Shown: positions 10,871 through 23,375 of the stretch, one piece after another
How positions within the stretch are numbered: the first letter of the stretch is position 1
Layout of the letters: every line of letters begins with the position of its first letter
Notes under the pieces: generated by a model
What the model saw: only the letters and a program-made list of their open reading frames with translations
Told to the model about the DNA's origin: nothing
The model's database searches: none
Origin: Corallium rubrum
Taxonomy: Eukaryota > Cnidaria > Anthozoa > Scleralcyonacea > Coralliidae
Assembly: GCA_964035015.1 (NCBI GenBank)
Contig: OZ036008.1
Span: forward strand, 5,861,504 to 5,925,503
Direction: 5' to 3'
DNA length: 64,000 nucleotides
Made by a program: the position numbers and the translations under genes

Positions 10871-11293
10871 TTTAACAAATAGAAAATCGCTTGCGTGTCT
10901 CTGTACTGTGATACAAACACGAATGACGTGATTTCAACCGGAAAAAATGCCTAGTGGAAACACGGGGCGAAGCCGAGTGTTTTCACACATTTTTTCCGGT
11001 TGAAATTGCATCATTCGTGTTTGTATCACAGTACAGAGACACGCAAGCGATTTTCTATTTGTTAAATATATATATATATATACAGTATATATATATATAT
11101 TTTTTTAATTTGCGACTATAATGCACAAATCAGTGTTAGCCCAAGAGGGAGGGGAGGCCGGGCAAAGGGGGGATTTGCACAGATTTTATAAAACACCATG
11201 TATTTATCTCTGTGGGCATAATTTTCAAATTATTATAGTATAAACGTATTTTAGGCATGCATAGGTATGACAAGCACTTGTCTGCTATTATTT
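10648..11293. repeat. long palindrome (about 645 bp), apex family CTCGGCTTCGCC
   Basis: Arms of about 310 bp are near-identical when inverted, from GAATAATAGCAGACAAGTGC on the left to its complement at about 11272-11293, and include (TA)n runs in both arms (about 10849-10871 and 11066-11100). The centre, about 10954-10985, reads ACACGGGGCGAAGCCGAGTG and makes a small hairpin of its own. No coding sequence. Confidence 0.85.
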
Positions 11294-11428
11294 TATTATT
11301 TTAAGGGCTGGAGTCACTTTGTGATAGCTGGGGAAGGGAAGTCTATTCATGTTCGAGGCGGTACCTCTTCGACCGTGGTGATAACCTGAAATTTCCCGTG
11401 TAAGTATTGTGAAAAAAACACTAAATAT

Positions 11429-11431
<3 letters not shown>

Positions 11432-11480
<49 letters not shown>
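11432..11480. repeat. (TA)n microsatellite
   Basis: About 24 uninterrupted TA units, 160 bp upstream of the FAM221B start. Confidence 0.9.
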
Positions 11481-11483
<3 letters not shown>

Positions 11484-11641
11484 CAATACAAATACATGTG
11501 ATGTATTTGTTAATGGTTCGTCTCTAAACATAGTCGGCCTCTTGTGTATAAAGTGTGTGGTTAGTTTGGTTTGATGGTATAGATGTGACATCACTCTAAT
11601 TAGTAATTACCGTAGGCGTACAATACATGCAAGAGTCCATC

Positions 11642-12721
11642 ATGGCGCGACGGTTTGCCGGGGAAGGCAAGACAACCGACTCCTTCACAACGCCACAATC
11701 AAGCAGCGGCCGAAGAAACAAGCTTTCTGCTACAGCTCAAGAACCTACGAAGCCAACAAATCGGTTTTCTCGCTATGCTCAAACTCCTGGTCAACACAAG
11801 ACTACGAAAACTACAGCAGCGCTGTCGCAACGTCAAACGAAAGTTGCTATAAAACAACCTGCTGTATCTAATAAACCATACCCAGCTAGCAACCACAACA
11901 ACAAGAAGACTTCAAGTAATGCCTTAACAGCTCGAAAATCCCCTGGAATGCTAGCCCCGAAAGGTTATACTGTTCGACCGATAATCCCAGCCTCCAAGCC
12001 AGAGCTACTTCCCGTCGCTCGGGCTATGAACAGAGAAGAGTTCGCTCCACGATTGAAAAAATTATTTGATCCAGAGCGTGAGGCCGCTCTCGAGGCTATA
12101 GAGTCTGGGATTTACGTTGGTTGGCGTTGTCCTGAGTTCAAACACGATTGTATTCGAGTTGGTAAGAATTCCAGATGTTTCTGTGGCCATGTGTTGTCCG
12201 AACACGGCAGTTACCATGGCAACAGCGTCCGCGTGCCGTGTTCGGCGTCCGCGTGCGAATGTAAAGCGTTCGCGTTCGTTCCGACACGTGCTGAAGAGGT
12301 GGGCGAGTGGTGGCTACCAAGACGGGTCACGTTCGATCCGAGTGCGTGGAGAGCGAAGTGCAAGTGTAAGCATACTCACGAAGAGCATGCGCCGAACGGG
12401 GCGAGGAGGTGCCGCGCGAGATCGTGTCCGTGCGTGAGTTTCAACTCGAGTTTCGTGTGCTGTGCGTGCGACAAACACTGGGAACAGCACGAGACGGTGT
12501 TCGAGAACGCGGAAACGAGGCGCGTAAAAGGGATACCTTACGGACAACATTATTTACCATTCCACGAATTACCTGAACTGAGGAATGTTGTGCTCACAGG
12601 ACGTGAAGACGACAACTCGTTATACGATGAATTGGCCCAGGGGCCTTATGCCATCCCGGATAATAAACCCTCGGCTTTGTCACTGCAGTTACGGGAAAAC
12701 TCCGAAAAGAAGCCATGGTGA
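11642..12721 (+). CDS. FAM221B: FAM221B homologue, intronless
   Basis: Uninterrupted frame of 359 codons from ATG 11642 (an in-frame ATG at 11627 would add MQESI). Residues 1-120 are low-complexity, basic and Ser/Thr/Gln-rich. From about residue 125 (VARAMNREEF) the protein matches the FAM221B family: EAIESGIYVGWRCP, a Cys/His-rich core starting near residue 178 (CFCGHVLSEH), then EEVGEWWLPRR, FDPSAWRAKCKCKHTHEEH, CCACDKHWEQHETVFE. The paired CxC...HxxxEH motifs suggest metal binding, but no biochemical function is established for the family. The core (12150-12530) is strikingly GC- and CpG-rich against AT-rich surroundings. Human FAM221B has introns, so this copy may be a retrocopy. ATTAAA at about 12849 is a possible polyadenylation signal. 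Confidence 0.9.
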   Translation: MARRFAGEGKTTDSFTTPQSSSGRRNKLSATAQEPTKPTNRFSRYAQTPGQHKTTKTTAALSQRQTKVAIKQPAVSNKPYPASNHNNKKTSSNALTARKSPGMLAPKGYTVRPIIPASKPELLPVARAMNREEFAPRLKKLFDPEREAALEAIESGIYVGWRCPEFKHDCIRVGKNSRCFCGHVLSEHGSYHGNSVRVPCSASACECKAFAFVPTRAEEVGEWWLPRRVTFDPSAWRAKCKCKHTHEEHAPNGARRCRARSCPCVSFNSSFVCCACDKHWEQHETVFENAETRRVKGIPYGQHYLPFHELPELRNVVLTGREDDNSLYDELAQGPYAIPDNKPSALSLQLRENSEKKPW

Positions 12722-13239
12722 TTCTATGAGAATAGTTGGTAGTTTTGTTTGCTTTGTCTTTGCTCGGCCGGCTTTCCTAGATCTTCATTGTTCATCACCC
12801 TTTTCTGCGGTATACGAGGAATTACCCCGGAAATGTATACCCTCGCGGATTAAAGATCTCTTTAACAATAACAATACGCTTTACTAATTTTTTCAAACTT
12901 TTATTTTTTTCAATCAACATTCTTATTTACTTTATTTCGGTCTTGATATTTATATTTACATAATTTAGTAATAAGTTAATAATCAGATTATATATTATAA
13001 GTTGCACGAAGTAAAAAGAAAGGTTGAGTCTGTGGTTACACGAATGCGCTTTCGTTTGGATTTTTGATGTATTTTAGCAAACCTCGAACCCCAAAACGCA
13101 GATTGCCGAAAAACTTTGTGAAAACCGCTCAGCATGCGTGATAATTTCGATAATGGACGGGGAAGTGGATAGGAAACTTTACGAAACCGGAAACGATGTT
13201 TGCACAACTTGCTATGTGGTAATTATACACTTATAACTT
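12722..13239. other. spacer between FAM221B and a MITE
   Basis: Probable 3' UTR of FAM221B, then AT-rich sequence. Open frames here are short and unlike known proteins. Confidence 0.45.
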
Positions 13240-13613
13240 AAGGCCCGGTCAAACGATGAGAGTTGGCAAGCGAGAGTTTGTCTGAGAGTTTTCTCAACTC
13301 TCATGCCCCGGTCAAACGAGGATGAGAGTTGACCACGAGAGTTGTAGGATTTACCGCGCGTAGCAGGGAGACTAGGAACGGATTTCGAGGTAAACAAAGT
13401 ACTAAACTCTCATCAACTCTCATATGCCAACTCTCATGACCGGTCAAACGAGTAAAAACTCTCATCAACTCTCATTAAAATTTGAACCAGCTCAAAGTTG
13501 ATGAGACTTGATGAGGGTGCATGAGAGTCGATGAGAGTTGGTGGTCAAACGCGACCGAGAGTTGCAACTCTCATCGACTCTCATCAACTCTCATCCTCGT
13601 TTGACCAGGCCTT
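13240..13613. mobile_element. MITE with internal AACTCTCATC tandem motif
   Basis: Ends AAGGCCCGGTCAAACGA ... TCGTTTGACCAGGCCTT are inverted repeats. The interior repeats AACTCTCAT and its complement ATGAGAGTT more than a dozen times in both orientations, so almost the whole element can fold on itself. Confidence 0.75.
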
Positions 13614-13694
13614 TATAAGCGGCTAATGCCACCAACGGGTGGTCCCACATGGCTAAAATCAATGCAAAGAAAAACGTGTAACATGTTGAATACT

Positions 13695-13862
13695 ATAGAT
13701 CGTTTTCATCTGACGTCACGGCGGCCATATTGGTGTACCAAAACAATGAAATGGCGGCCATATTGGTGTACGGCATGGGAATTAGCTCTTTCTTATCCAA
13801 ATATTTCGTATTGTTTCACCACCCCAATGGGGCCACCGATCACGTGAGTGAAAACGATCTAT
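13695..13862. mobile_element. small TIR element
   Basis: ATAGATCGTTTTCA at the left and TGAAAACGATCTAT at the right are exact inverted repeats. Inside, CGGCCATATTGGTGTAC occurs twice (about 13722 and 13754). Non-coding. Confidence 0.7.
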
Positions 13863-14180
13863 ATTCTGGCCACTGAAATTGCCGTTTGGACTTTGCTGTA
13901 TATCACAATTCAGTTGCTATAAGCATATGCTTTTCATGGTCTTCACGACGTTGGTCTGCAATCTGCATTTCAGCCAGCCATTAATATTGCAAGATACACA
14001 ACTCTCTGTTCTGGATACATAACAACGATTACGCGACAACGGATCGTTTCCATATGAAAATGTAAAAACAACGAACGTCTTTCAAACACAAGGTGACTTT
14101 TTCCTTCACCTTCCGTTTTGTGTTTCCTCCGCAACTTCAGTTATTCTTGGCGTTTAAAATTATTGGAAAGGCTTTAGTAT
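13863..14180. other. spacer with no recognised gene
   Basis: I see no coding or repeat signature here beyond AT-rich sequence. Confidence 0.4.
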
Positions 14181-14680
14181 TAAAGTGTATATGAAACGAA
14201 AATTAAGTTTGTCTCATTTGAAAGAACTCTTAAAATAATGGGGTATATCAATTTACAGCTTTTTCATATGTTACTTAGTTCTTGAGATATTTAGACTTAT
14301 ATGATATTCAAATGAGATAACTTATGGTTCGTTTTTTCACTAATTAACATATTCGAAAATCGCGAATATTTTTAAGATTATTGAACAAAACCACTTGAAA
14401 CTTTGTATACTGCTACCGAACATGAAAGACAAGTTACAGCAACTAAACATGAAAGACAAGTTACAAGTGATTTTGATCAATAATCTTAAAATTATTCACG
14501 ATTTTCGAATATGTTAATTAGAAAAAAACGAACCATAAGTTATCTCATTTGCATATCACATAAGTCTAAATATCTCAAGAACTAAGTAAAATATGAAAAA
14601 GCTGTAAATTGATATTCCCCATTATTTTAAGAGTTCTTTCAAATAAGACAAACTTAATTTTCGTTTCATATACACTTTAA
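14181..14680. mobile_element. foldback element, AAGTTTGTCTCATTTG family
   Basis: Arms of about 220 bp: TAAAGTGTATATGAAACG at the left and its complement at 14661-14680, including TAACTTATGGTTCGTTTTTT / complement. The centre has a direct repeat AACATGAAAGACAAGTTACA (about 14419 and 14447). The arm segment AAGTTTGTCTCATTTGAAAG recurs in the foldback at 18870-19715. Confidence 0.75.
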
Positions 14681-15170
14681 ACGAATGGCAACTCGCAACA
14701 CGACCCCAGTTTCCCCCCAACCTTTCGGATTTCTGATCCAATCTTTTTGATTACACCAAGAGCTGTATCTGCGTTTCAAAGATTTCAGTATACGCCTTAA
14801 ATAGTTTGTTTTTCCTCACAGACTTGAGGAGTACTTCACCTTAAATATAGTTTTTCGTTCGCTGACTTGAGAATTAAGGACTATTCTTCTCAGCAACTGC
14901 TTGGTCGATCAATATTTGGACTGCTTGTTGACTGTGTGGACGGCGAGAATTTGCTGGAACCATTGATCAACCCCTAAAAGTATCGAGGAAACCAACTTTT
15001 GAATGAGTTTCATTAAATAGAAAGTCATACTCTGCATGTTTACTTAGGAATTGTGATTTGACGTTGCAAATTGAATAGGCATGCAATGCATGCATATTTG
15101 ATTTGTTAACATAGAACGGTTAACAACTACAATGTCAACAGCTTCCCAAGTTAAGAGCGTTTTTCCCAAG
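14681..15170. other. spacer 3' of the CCDC62 homologue
   Basis: No gene recognised. Because a strong splice donor lies in the last CCDC62 exon called here (after 15276 on the minus strand), a further short terminal exon could hide in 12.8-15.2 kb, but I could not identify it. Confidence 0.35.
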
Positions 15171-18100
15171 TTAAGAGCGAGTTAACAGCCTCCGGAGTTG
15201 CACAAGCTTATAGTATTGCATAGTGTATACTTTGCGCATGCGCACAAAAACTGAATGACTTTCCATAACACTTACCCCTTGTGGTGATGTTTTAATAGTA
15301 CTGTGCTCTAGATTTTGAACCATTTCACGCGACTCTGCTAATAACCGATGGAGTTTACTTGTTGGAGATCCTTCTTCCTGTAAAAATGTTATACCACAGA
15401 GGTAGTTCAATGAAACTGCGCTCAAAAAATTGCCTGCATGAACTAAACGTTCTTGTAAATAGGTAGAACGCTGCGTAGGCAGTGTTTCAGATATAGCAAA
15501 ATAAGAAGATGGTAAACTACCAAGATTAAGCATGGTTTCCATATATAGTTGTAATTGTTGTAATTCAGTCGGCGATTGATCGGCGATTGATCGGCGATTG
15601 CTTGCGATATTTCACAACAGTCGTGTTTCCATATAGTTGTAATTGTTGTAATTCAAATTGACGATTCGCTCGAACTCAGGACTTCTCAGTTTTTAAAATG
15701 CTTAAATGAGTTAAATATGGTATTCAAAAACAAATTGGAAGACTAAAAGTTTGTTTGTAATCACTCTTACAGGATATATAACAATATAGCATGCAGTATT
15801 TACAAGTGCAGTAATTTTGCCGCTTTGAGTCTCATGTTTCGTGAACGTTTAAGGACATTTGCGAACGTTGAGTTCGGAGTTTGGCGCTCAAGTCTTCACT
15901 TAGTCATTTGGGAGATTTTTTTGAAAGGATTTGACCGGTTTTTGTAATGAATTTGGTCTTTTAGGTTGCAAAACCCTAGCGAAAAGTCGCCGACTGTCGG
16001 CGATTGATGTTTCCATTAACTGTTGTTGCGTCGGCGACTGTTGTAATTGTTGTAGAAGTTGAACTCGGTTCAACTTCTACAACAGTCGGCGATCGATCGC
16101 CGATTGCATTTCAACAATTACAACTATATGGAAACCAAATATAGGCAGTGTAGAAACAACAATCGAAATATAGTAGGAGTCTAACATTTCGAGCGAAGGT
16201 CCTTCGTCAGAGAAGCGTGACTCTCACGTTTCTCTCTGACGAAGGGCCTTCGCTCGAAACGTTAGACTCCTACGTTCTCTGTTTCGGCAGTATATCTAAC
16301 CTTTAAAACTATATTTCGATATATGAAAACCAGTTTAGTTTTGGTAACGAAATACTGAAATACTATCTAAAACACTGCCGCCCTACTAAACAAGGGTAGG
16401 AACTAGATTCCAAAAAACGGACCCCACTCCAATCACTTACTTCTTGACGTTGGTGTGTTATTGACGAAGGATCGTTATTTGAACTGTGAGCGGATGTTGT
16501 TCCAACTTTTTCCATGTAGTTCGGGATGGGAAAAGTAGGAGCACCAGAGAGGGAAGGAAGTTGGAAGAAATGTTCGCTATCGCTGGTTAATACAGGAGAA
16601 TCTATACATCAATTCATATAAAGCAAAAAAGACAAAACAAAATGATTAGTCAAGTCGATAGCTCAACTGGCAGAGCACCAATGCGGCGGACTGAGGTTGT
16701 TGAGCCTCAGTATAGCCATATTAGCCGTTAGTGGAGGGGGATGGTCTGGAAGTTACATTGTCTTTCAAGATTATGCAATGGTCATGTTGATGAACACAAT
16801 AGTTCATGTTGGTGGAAGGCAATTGGTCGAAGAAAGGAAATTCTATGCACACGTGACGACGAAGGACTACACAACGAACAAAGAACTTACAACATGTGAT
16901 GACGAAGGACTACACAACGAACAAAGGACATACAACACGTGACGACGAAGGACTACACCAATTAAACCCGAACGTTGGTATTGGATGACTGCTTCATTAT
17001 ACAGAAAATACAATACGTTCAGTGACCGTGAAATTAAGCAAATTAAACAAAAGCATGGAACGATGACTTTTGCCGAGTTTCCCCCTCCACTAACTATGGT
17101 TTAGCTCGCAATGGTTAGAACGTGTGATTGAAACTTGACTTTCCCAGCTTGGGACTCGTGTGAGTAGTTGTTGGTTCCCTCTTGTGCTTTGTAGGTTTTT
17201 CTTTTGGTTCCCTTCTCTCCGCAAAATCAACTTTAGCTTAACTGACCTTAGCGAATGATGATGATCAGATGACAATGTTGATCAAATGATGATCAGATAA
17301 TGATGATCAGATAATGATGATGACGATGATCAGATGATTATCTGATAACCAGATGGTGATGATCAGGTGATAATGATCAAATGACAATGATCAGATGATA
17401 ATGACAATATAATGATAATCAGATGGTGATGATGATCAGATACTGAGGCTCATGGTGATGATGATCACCAGATGATCAGATGAAGATGGTGATTATGACG
17501 ATGATGATCATCAGATGATAGTCCGAAATGATGACGATGATCAGATAATGATAATCTGATAACCAGATGATGATGAGATGATAAAATGACAATGATCAGA
17601 TGGTGATGATGAAAATGGTGATTATAATGACGATGATGATCATCAGATGATAGTCAGAAATGATGACGATGATCAGATGATAATCTGATAACCAGATGAT
17701 GATGATAAATGACAATGATCAGATAATGATCAGATGGTGACGATGAAGATGGTGATTATAATGACAATGATGATGATCAGATGATAATCAGAAATGATGA
17801 CGATGATCATGATAATCTGATAACCAGATGATGACGATGAGATGATGATAAAATGACAATGATCAGATAATGATAATCAGATGGTGATGATCAGATGATG
17901 AAGATGGTGATTATGACGATGATGATCATAAAGTTGATGATAGTCAGAGATGATGACGATGATCAGATTATGATAATCTGATAACCAGATGATGATAACC
18001 AGATGATGATGATCAGATGATGATGATCAGATAATAATCTGATAACCAGATGATGATCAGATAATGATAATCTGATAACCAGATGATGACGATGATCAGA

Positions 18101-21100
18101 TGATGATAATAAGATAATCAAATGACAATGATCAGATAATGATAATCAGATGGTGATTATGACGACGATGTTGATCCTCAGATGATGATAGTCAGAGATG
18201 ACGACGATGATGAAGTGTAAAGCTGGTTTTCCACTAGGCGACTTTTTTCGCGCGAAGCGACTTTTTCTTTTGTCTCATGAGCTCTGAGCTGGAACTAATC
18301 AGAAATCTATTGAATTCGAACAAATGAAAGTCGCTTCGGCGCGAAAAAAATCGGCCTAGTGGAAAACCGGCTTTAGAAACCACGAAAATTTCGCTTCAAC
18401 TATAAAGACCTATTTTTGGCGCAAGGGAGATGGAATTTGAAATTTTACCAGCATGGCTACGTTAGTCTCTATATTGCTGTGAAATAAACTAACCTGGATT
18501 GTTAAGAGTTTCTTCATCTAAGATATTTTCCTGTCTCATTGCCGAGGGCGGTAGTTTTGCGTCCGAGAAATACGACGTGGGTCCATTAAAACCATACTCC
18601 ATATCACCTGCCAACGACAAACCTGTAAAACCACGAACAATGTCTCCTCCTCCTGGGGCGGTCTGTGCAGACAGCAATGTAAGGCTGGCAACGTGAGCTA
18701 AGAGATTGAAAGAAAGATCGTGGAGAAGAGATGATGCGGTCTAACACGAGATATCTAACACGAGATGTAGAATAAGAACAAGACGATGGACATGAAATAA
18801 TGGTATGTGGGAAAATGCACACGTGAACAGTGTTCGACGACTTCGATTGACTTCGTTCTCATTACTTTGATAACGTATTACTGTCGTGGCAATATAGAAG
18901 CGTTCCTGAAATATCGTTGCAATATATTCCTATATGACCAATTCATTTGATGAAAATTATTTCTAATTCCTGTTTTGAATTTGATTGGTTTCTGGTTTTT
19001 AAAGGATATTGGCAATAAAAAATAAGTTTGTCTCATTTGAAAGAACTCGTCAAATGGTAGAAGAAGACCTTTTACAATTTTTCCGTATTTGTTTTGGTTT
19101 TGGAAATATTTCGACCAAAGACAGCGTGCTGTCCGCCATCTTGTTGTAATATTGGGTATACAAAACCAATTAAAATTAAAATTAAACTAAGTTCTAATTA
19201 ACTAGGAAATTGGTGACGTCACAAGCAGGGTAAACCTGATGAAACTACTCCGTGTGTGACCAGATTTCCACGTAAGGCTTTTTAAATGTTGTGGGTCAAT
19301 TTAAAATGGAAATAGCGCAACAACAAATCGAGTTTCTAGCTCATAATGTCATAAGGTTGGCAAGATAAAAATTTCACTTTAGGTTATGTCGTCACATGCA
19401 TAATTTTGCATATCGAAAATAATTCCAAGATGGCGGACAGCACGCTGTCTTTAGTCAAAATATTTCCAAAACCAAAACAGATACGGAAAAATTGTAAAAG
19501 GTCTTCTTATACCATTTGACGAGTTCTTTCAAATGAGATAAACTTAATTTTTATTGCCAATACCCTTTAAACAACCAATTAGAAACAGGATTATTTGCCA
19601 AACACCAATCAAATTCAAAACAGGAAGTTGTCAACGAATCTTCTCAAATGAATTGTTCAACTTGAGGAATATATTGCAACAATATTTCATGAACTTACTA
19701 TTGGTACGACAGTAAATCGGTCACGCATAATAATTGTCAAAGTAAACATTGGTTTTTTTTAAGCTCATCCACAAGGGAACACCTTATATATTCAGCTGAG
19801 TGTTTAAAAAATAATTTGTAAGTTTTGTTTCCAATGCTAAAAAATGAATTCTTTCAGTAATCAAACTATGTAATATTATCAATTTAAATCAGTAATTCAA
19901 AAACTCATTAATAATTCATGAGGAAAACACAAAGGAAATCAGTACCGTGTCGGTGGTTTGGATATCGGAGGAAGAAGTTACATAAATTAAGCAAACTTTT
20001 ACCCCGAATTTCTCTTAAAATACTGATTTGTTTGAGATGCTATATATCATACACTCGGAGGAGTGTTTCATCAGGATATCCAAACACTTCGAAGTTTGTT
20101 CCAAAACCTCCGCTTCGCCTCAGTTTTCAACAAACGTCTCAGTGTTTGGATAATCCTGATGAAAAACTCCTCCTCGTGTATGATATATAGCATCTATCAC
20201 GTTCATTCATTCTGATTACTCTCTCATAACTTCATTCATTTCTTCTCCCTCGCTTTATTTCTCTTTCTAACTTACATGATGTATTATTATTATTGTTCAG
20301 AGGTCGTGATAAAGGAGCCTAGAAAAAATAGTAAAGACCGGTAATTGGTCAATAACCTCTGGCTAATCAGACGGCAATAGGCGAGTTTCAGGGTGTTGTG
20401 CGCGCATCATTTTTCAAAAAAAATGGCAAGCTCCACCCAAAGTAAACATACTGTTTAAAATAAACGAAGTATAGATACAGTTTCTGGATGTTTAACACTG
20501 TTATTCTGCTGTAGTTGGCTCGCTAGTAAGTCTGTTTGCCATTGCTTACTTTGTGGAGAGCCCGCCAAGAACTCGCCAATTCCTTTCCAAATTGATGCGC
20601 GCGCAGTACCCTGAAATTCGCCTATACCAACTACACACACACAGTGGTGAGTGACAACCAAAATCTCTCTTACCAAGCTACCATTTATTGTTCCCATACT
20701 TTCACTTGACATGTTTAACCACTGAGGGTGAGTATTGACTTGGCTAGATTCGAAATCTCTACACAACAACAGAGTAGAACAGACATAAGAATATAATTCG
20801 TCCATACAGGGTTCGTATACAGGAAGGTTGGTTGATAGGTTGGTTGACTGGTTTGTTTTTGGTTGGTTGGTTGGTTGGTTGGTTGGTTGGTTGGTTGGTT
20901 GACTGGTTGATAGGTTGGTTGGTTGACTGATTTGTTGGTTGATAGGTTGGTTGGTTGACTGGTTTGTTGGTTGATAGGTTGATAGGTTTGTTGGTTATTT
21001 CGTTGGTTGGTTATTTGATTATTTGGTTGATTCGTTGGTTGCTTAGGTATTTGGTTAGTTGACTGTTTGGTTGGTTGGTTGGTTGGTTGGTTGGTTGGTT

Positions 21101-23067
21101 GACTGGTTTGTTTGGTTAGTTCGTTGGTTGAGTTGACTGGTTCGTGTTTGTTTGGTTAGTTCGTTGGTTGGTTGGTTAGTTGGTTGGTTGATAGGTTGGT
21201 TAGTTGGTTGATGGGCAGGTAGGTTGATGTTTTTGGTATATAACCTGATGCGAACGCGACAAAAAGCTAAACCACACCTTTCATCCTTAGTCTGGGTTTC
21301 TGTTTTAAGGAAAGCATCTTGAGTGCTTTGCAAATGCATCTGCATGTACGAGATGTCACGCTGCTGTCGTTCACAAATCTGAAAATAATTAGGGTTGGAC
21401 TTGATGTAATTAGTACTAAACTTGACATAATTAGAATCAAACTTGACATAATTAGAATCAAACGTGACATAATTAGAATCAAACTTGAAATAATTAGAAT
21501 TAAACTTGACATAATTAGAATCAAACTTGAAATAATTAGAATCAAACTTGACATAATTAGAACTAAACTTGAGATCATTAGAATCAAACTTGAAATGATT
21601 AGAATTAAACTTGACATAATTAGAACTAAAGATAACATATTTAGAATTCAACTTGACATAGCTTTCGGCTTATTAAATATGCTAAACTTTTTTCGAAAAA
21701 CGGACTAGCCGAAAACTCATAATATTTAATAAAAGTAACGGGTTTTACGTAAAAAGATTTTAGTAATACAAATAGTTTCTTTATCCCATCTTTTCTGTGA
21801 ACACCCTATATACCACATACAAACCTGTCTTATGTTCTGAAGTTCTGAATCCGTCCGTTCTTGTTTTGACTTTTGTAGTTCTAACAACTGCTCTTTACGT
21901 TTTTCTCGTTCACCTATACGGAGCAATGAAAAATATGAATGTGTTCTGGAAGTCAATACTGATGTTGGATTATTGCAGGTGAGAGAAATACAAGTAATTA
22001 GAATAGAATTATAGAATAGATATTTGCTGCTTAGAAAAATGTGGATCCCGGCTGGACGAGACAATTTTCGACATATAAATGCTCTGTCCTGCCTAACCGG
22101 GACGACTCGAGTATTTATTTTGATACCTTAAGCTGTATATTCGATACAAATTAGTGATAACGGCTAGTAGGAGGACAGCAGCTCTTTATAATACGTCAAA
22201 TTCTATTTATTTCTCTGTTATTCTGCAGTTTTTACAACTTTCTAGCTGTGTTGTGTAACGTCCTGGTCGCAATTGTCCCGCCTTAAAACATTCTCATATA
22301 AACCCCGGGATGAAAAACGTCCACTCCCTTCCCACTTGTCCTGTCCATGCTCCCATGTAAACAACCCCTAAGCAGTCGATTTCATGTCACGCACCTGCTA
22401 GAAAAACCTCTTTTTGTAAAACGAGAATTTCTTGTTTCGACTGCAAAATGAAATTTTCACAAGGAGTCAAATTATCAAATTGTATTGATTAATATATAAA
22501 TATGTTTGAAGTCAAAAGTTTTATCAAAACATGACCCAATGAACCATATATCCTCATCCTTATATGCATGCATGATCAGTTGAAATATATATACCTGTGC
22601 TAATTCCGATTGAAGATCATCTGCGTCACTGAACTGTTTAGTCATCTCTCCTGTACATTGGAAATTTGGATAATTTTAACACAGTGTAACAACTATATTA
22701 AATTATGAAGTTAAAAATTTAATTTAAATTCTAAATTAATATACCCCTAAGATTTTCAACTTCGTTTTTTGTGGCGTTCAGTTGATCTCTGAACTGGTCT
22801 CTTTCTGCTCTCAAAGCCTTTTCAAGAGTTTGGTATTCCTGAAAGAAAAAAGCCAGATAATTACAAAAAAGAGGGTGCACATGTATATGTATATGTATAT
22901 GTATATGTATGTATATGTATATGTAAAAAGCTTCTAGGACAGCGTCGGCCACGGTTGAAATCCAAAAATTACCAGGGTAATTTCTCCTGACGAAGGGCCT
23001 TCGCTCGAAAGGTCGAGAAGATTTTTCTCTTTTTTTCAGGCCAACGTGACTTAACCCTGGTAATTTT

Positions 23068-23134
<67 letters not shown>

Positions 23135-23297
23135 ATAAAACTACAGACGGTACCGTTTCGGCCTTTTGGGCCTCATCAGTGTAGTGCTGATGAGCAGGAT
23201 GAAGGTAACGCTATTTACAGTCACCTTTGGTGCCTCACAAATTGTGGGACATCAAAACCATGCCAGAGCGCTCAAACTGCAAGCGGTGAGCGTGCGC

Positions 23298-23375
<78 letters not shown>

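Noticed and set aside
16655..16712. Functional tRNA gene
   Set aside because: Only a good A box. The T arm is damaged and acceptor pairing is not seen.
20825..21235. Interstitial telomere repeat
   Set aside because: The words are GGTT with GACT variants, not TTAGGG.
23187..23215. Second hammerhead starting at CTGATGAGCAGG on the + strand
   Set aside because: No GAAA core or stem II partner follows; it is the complement of the minus-strand core.
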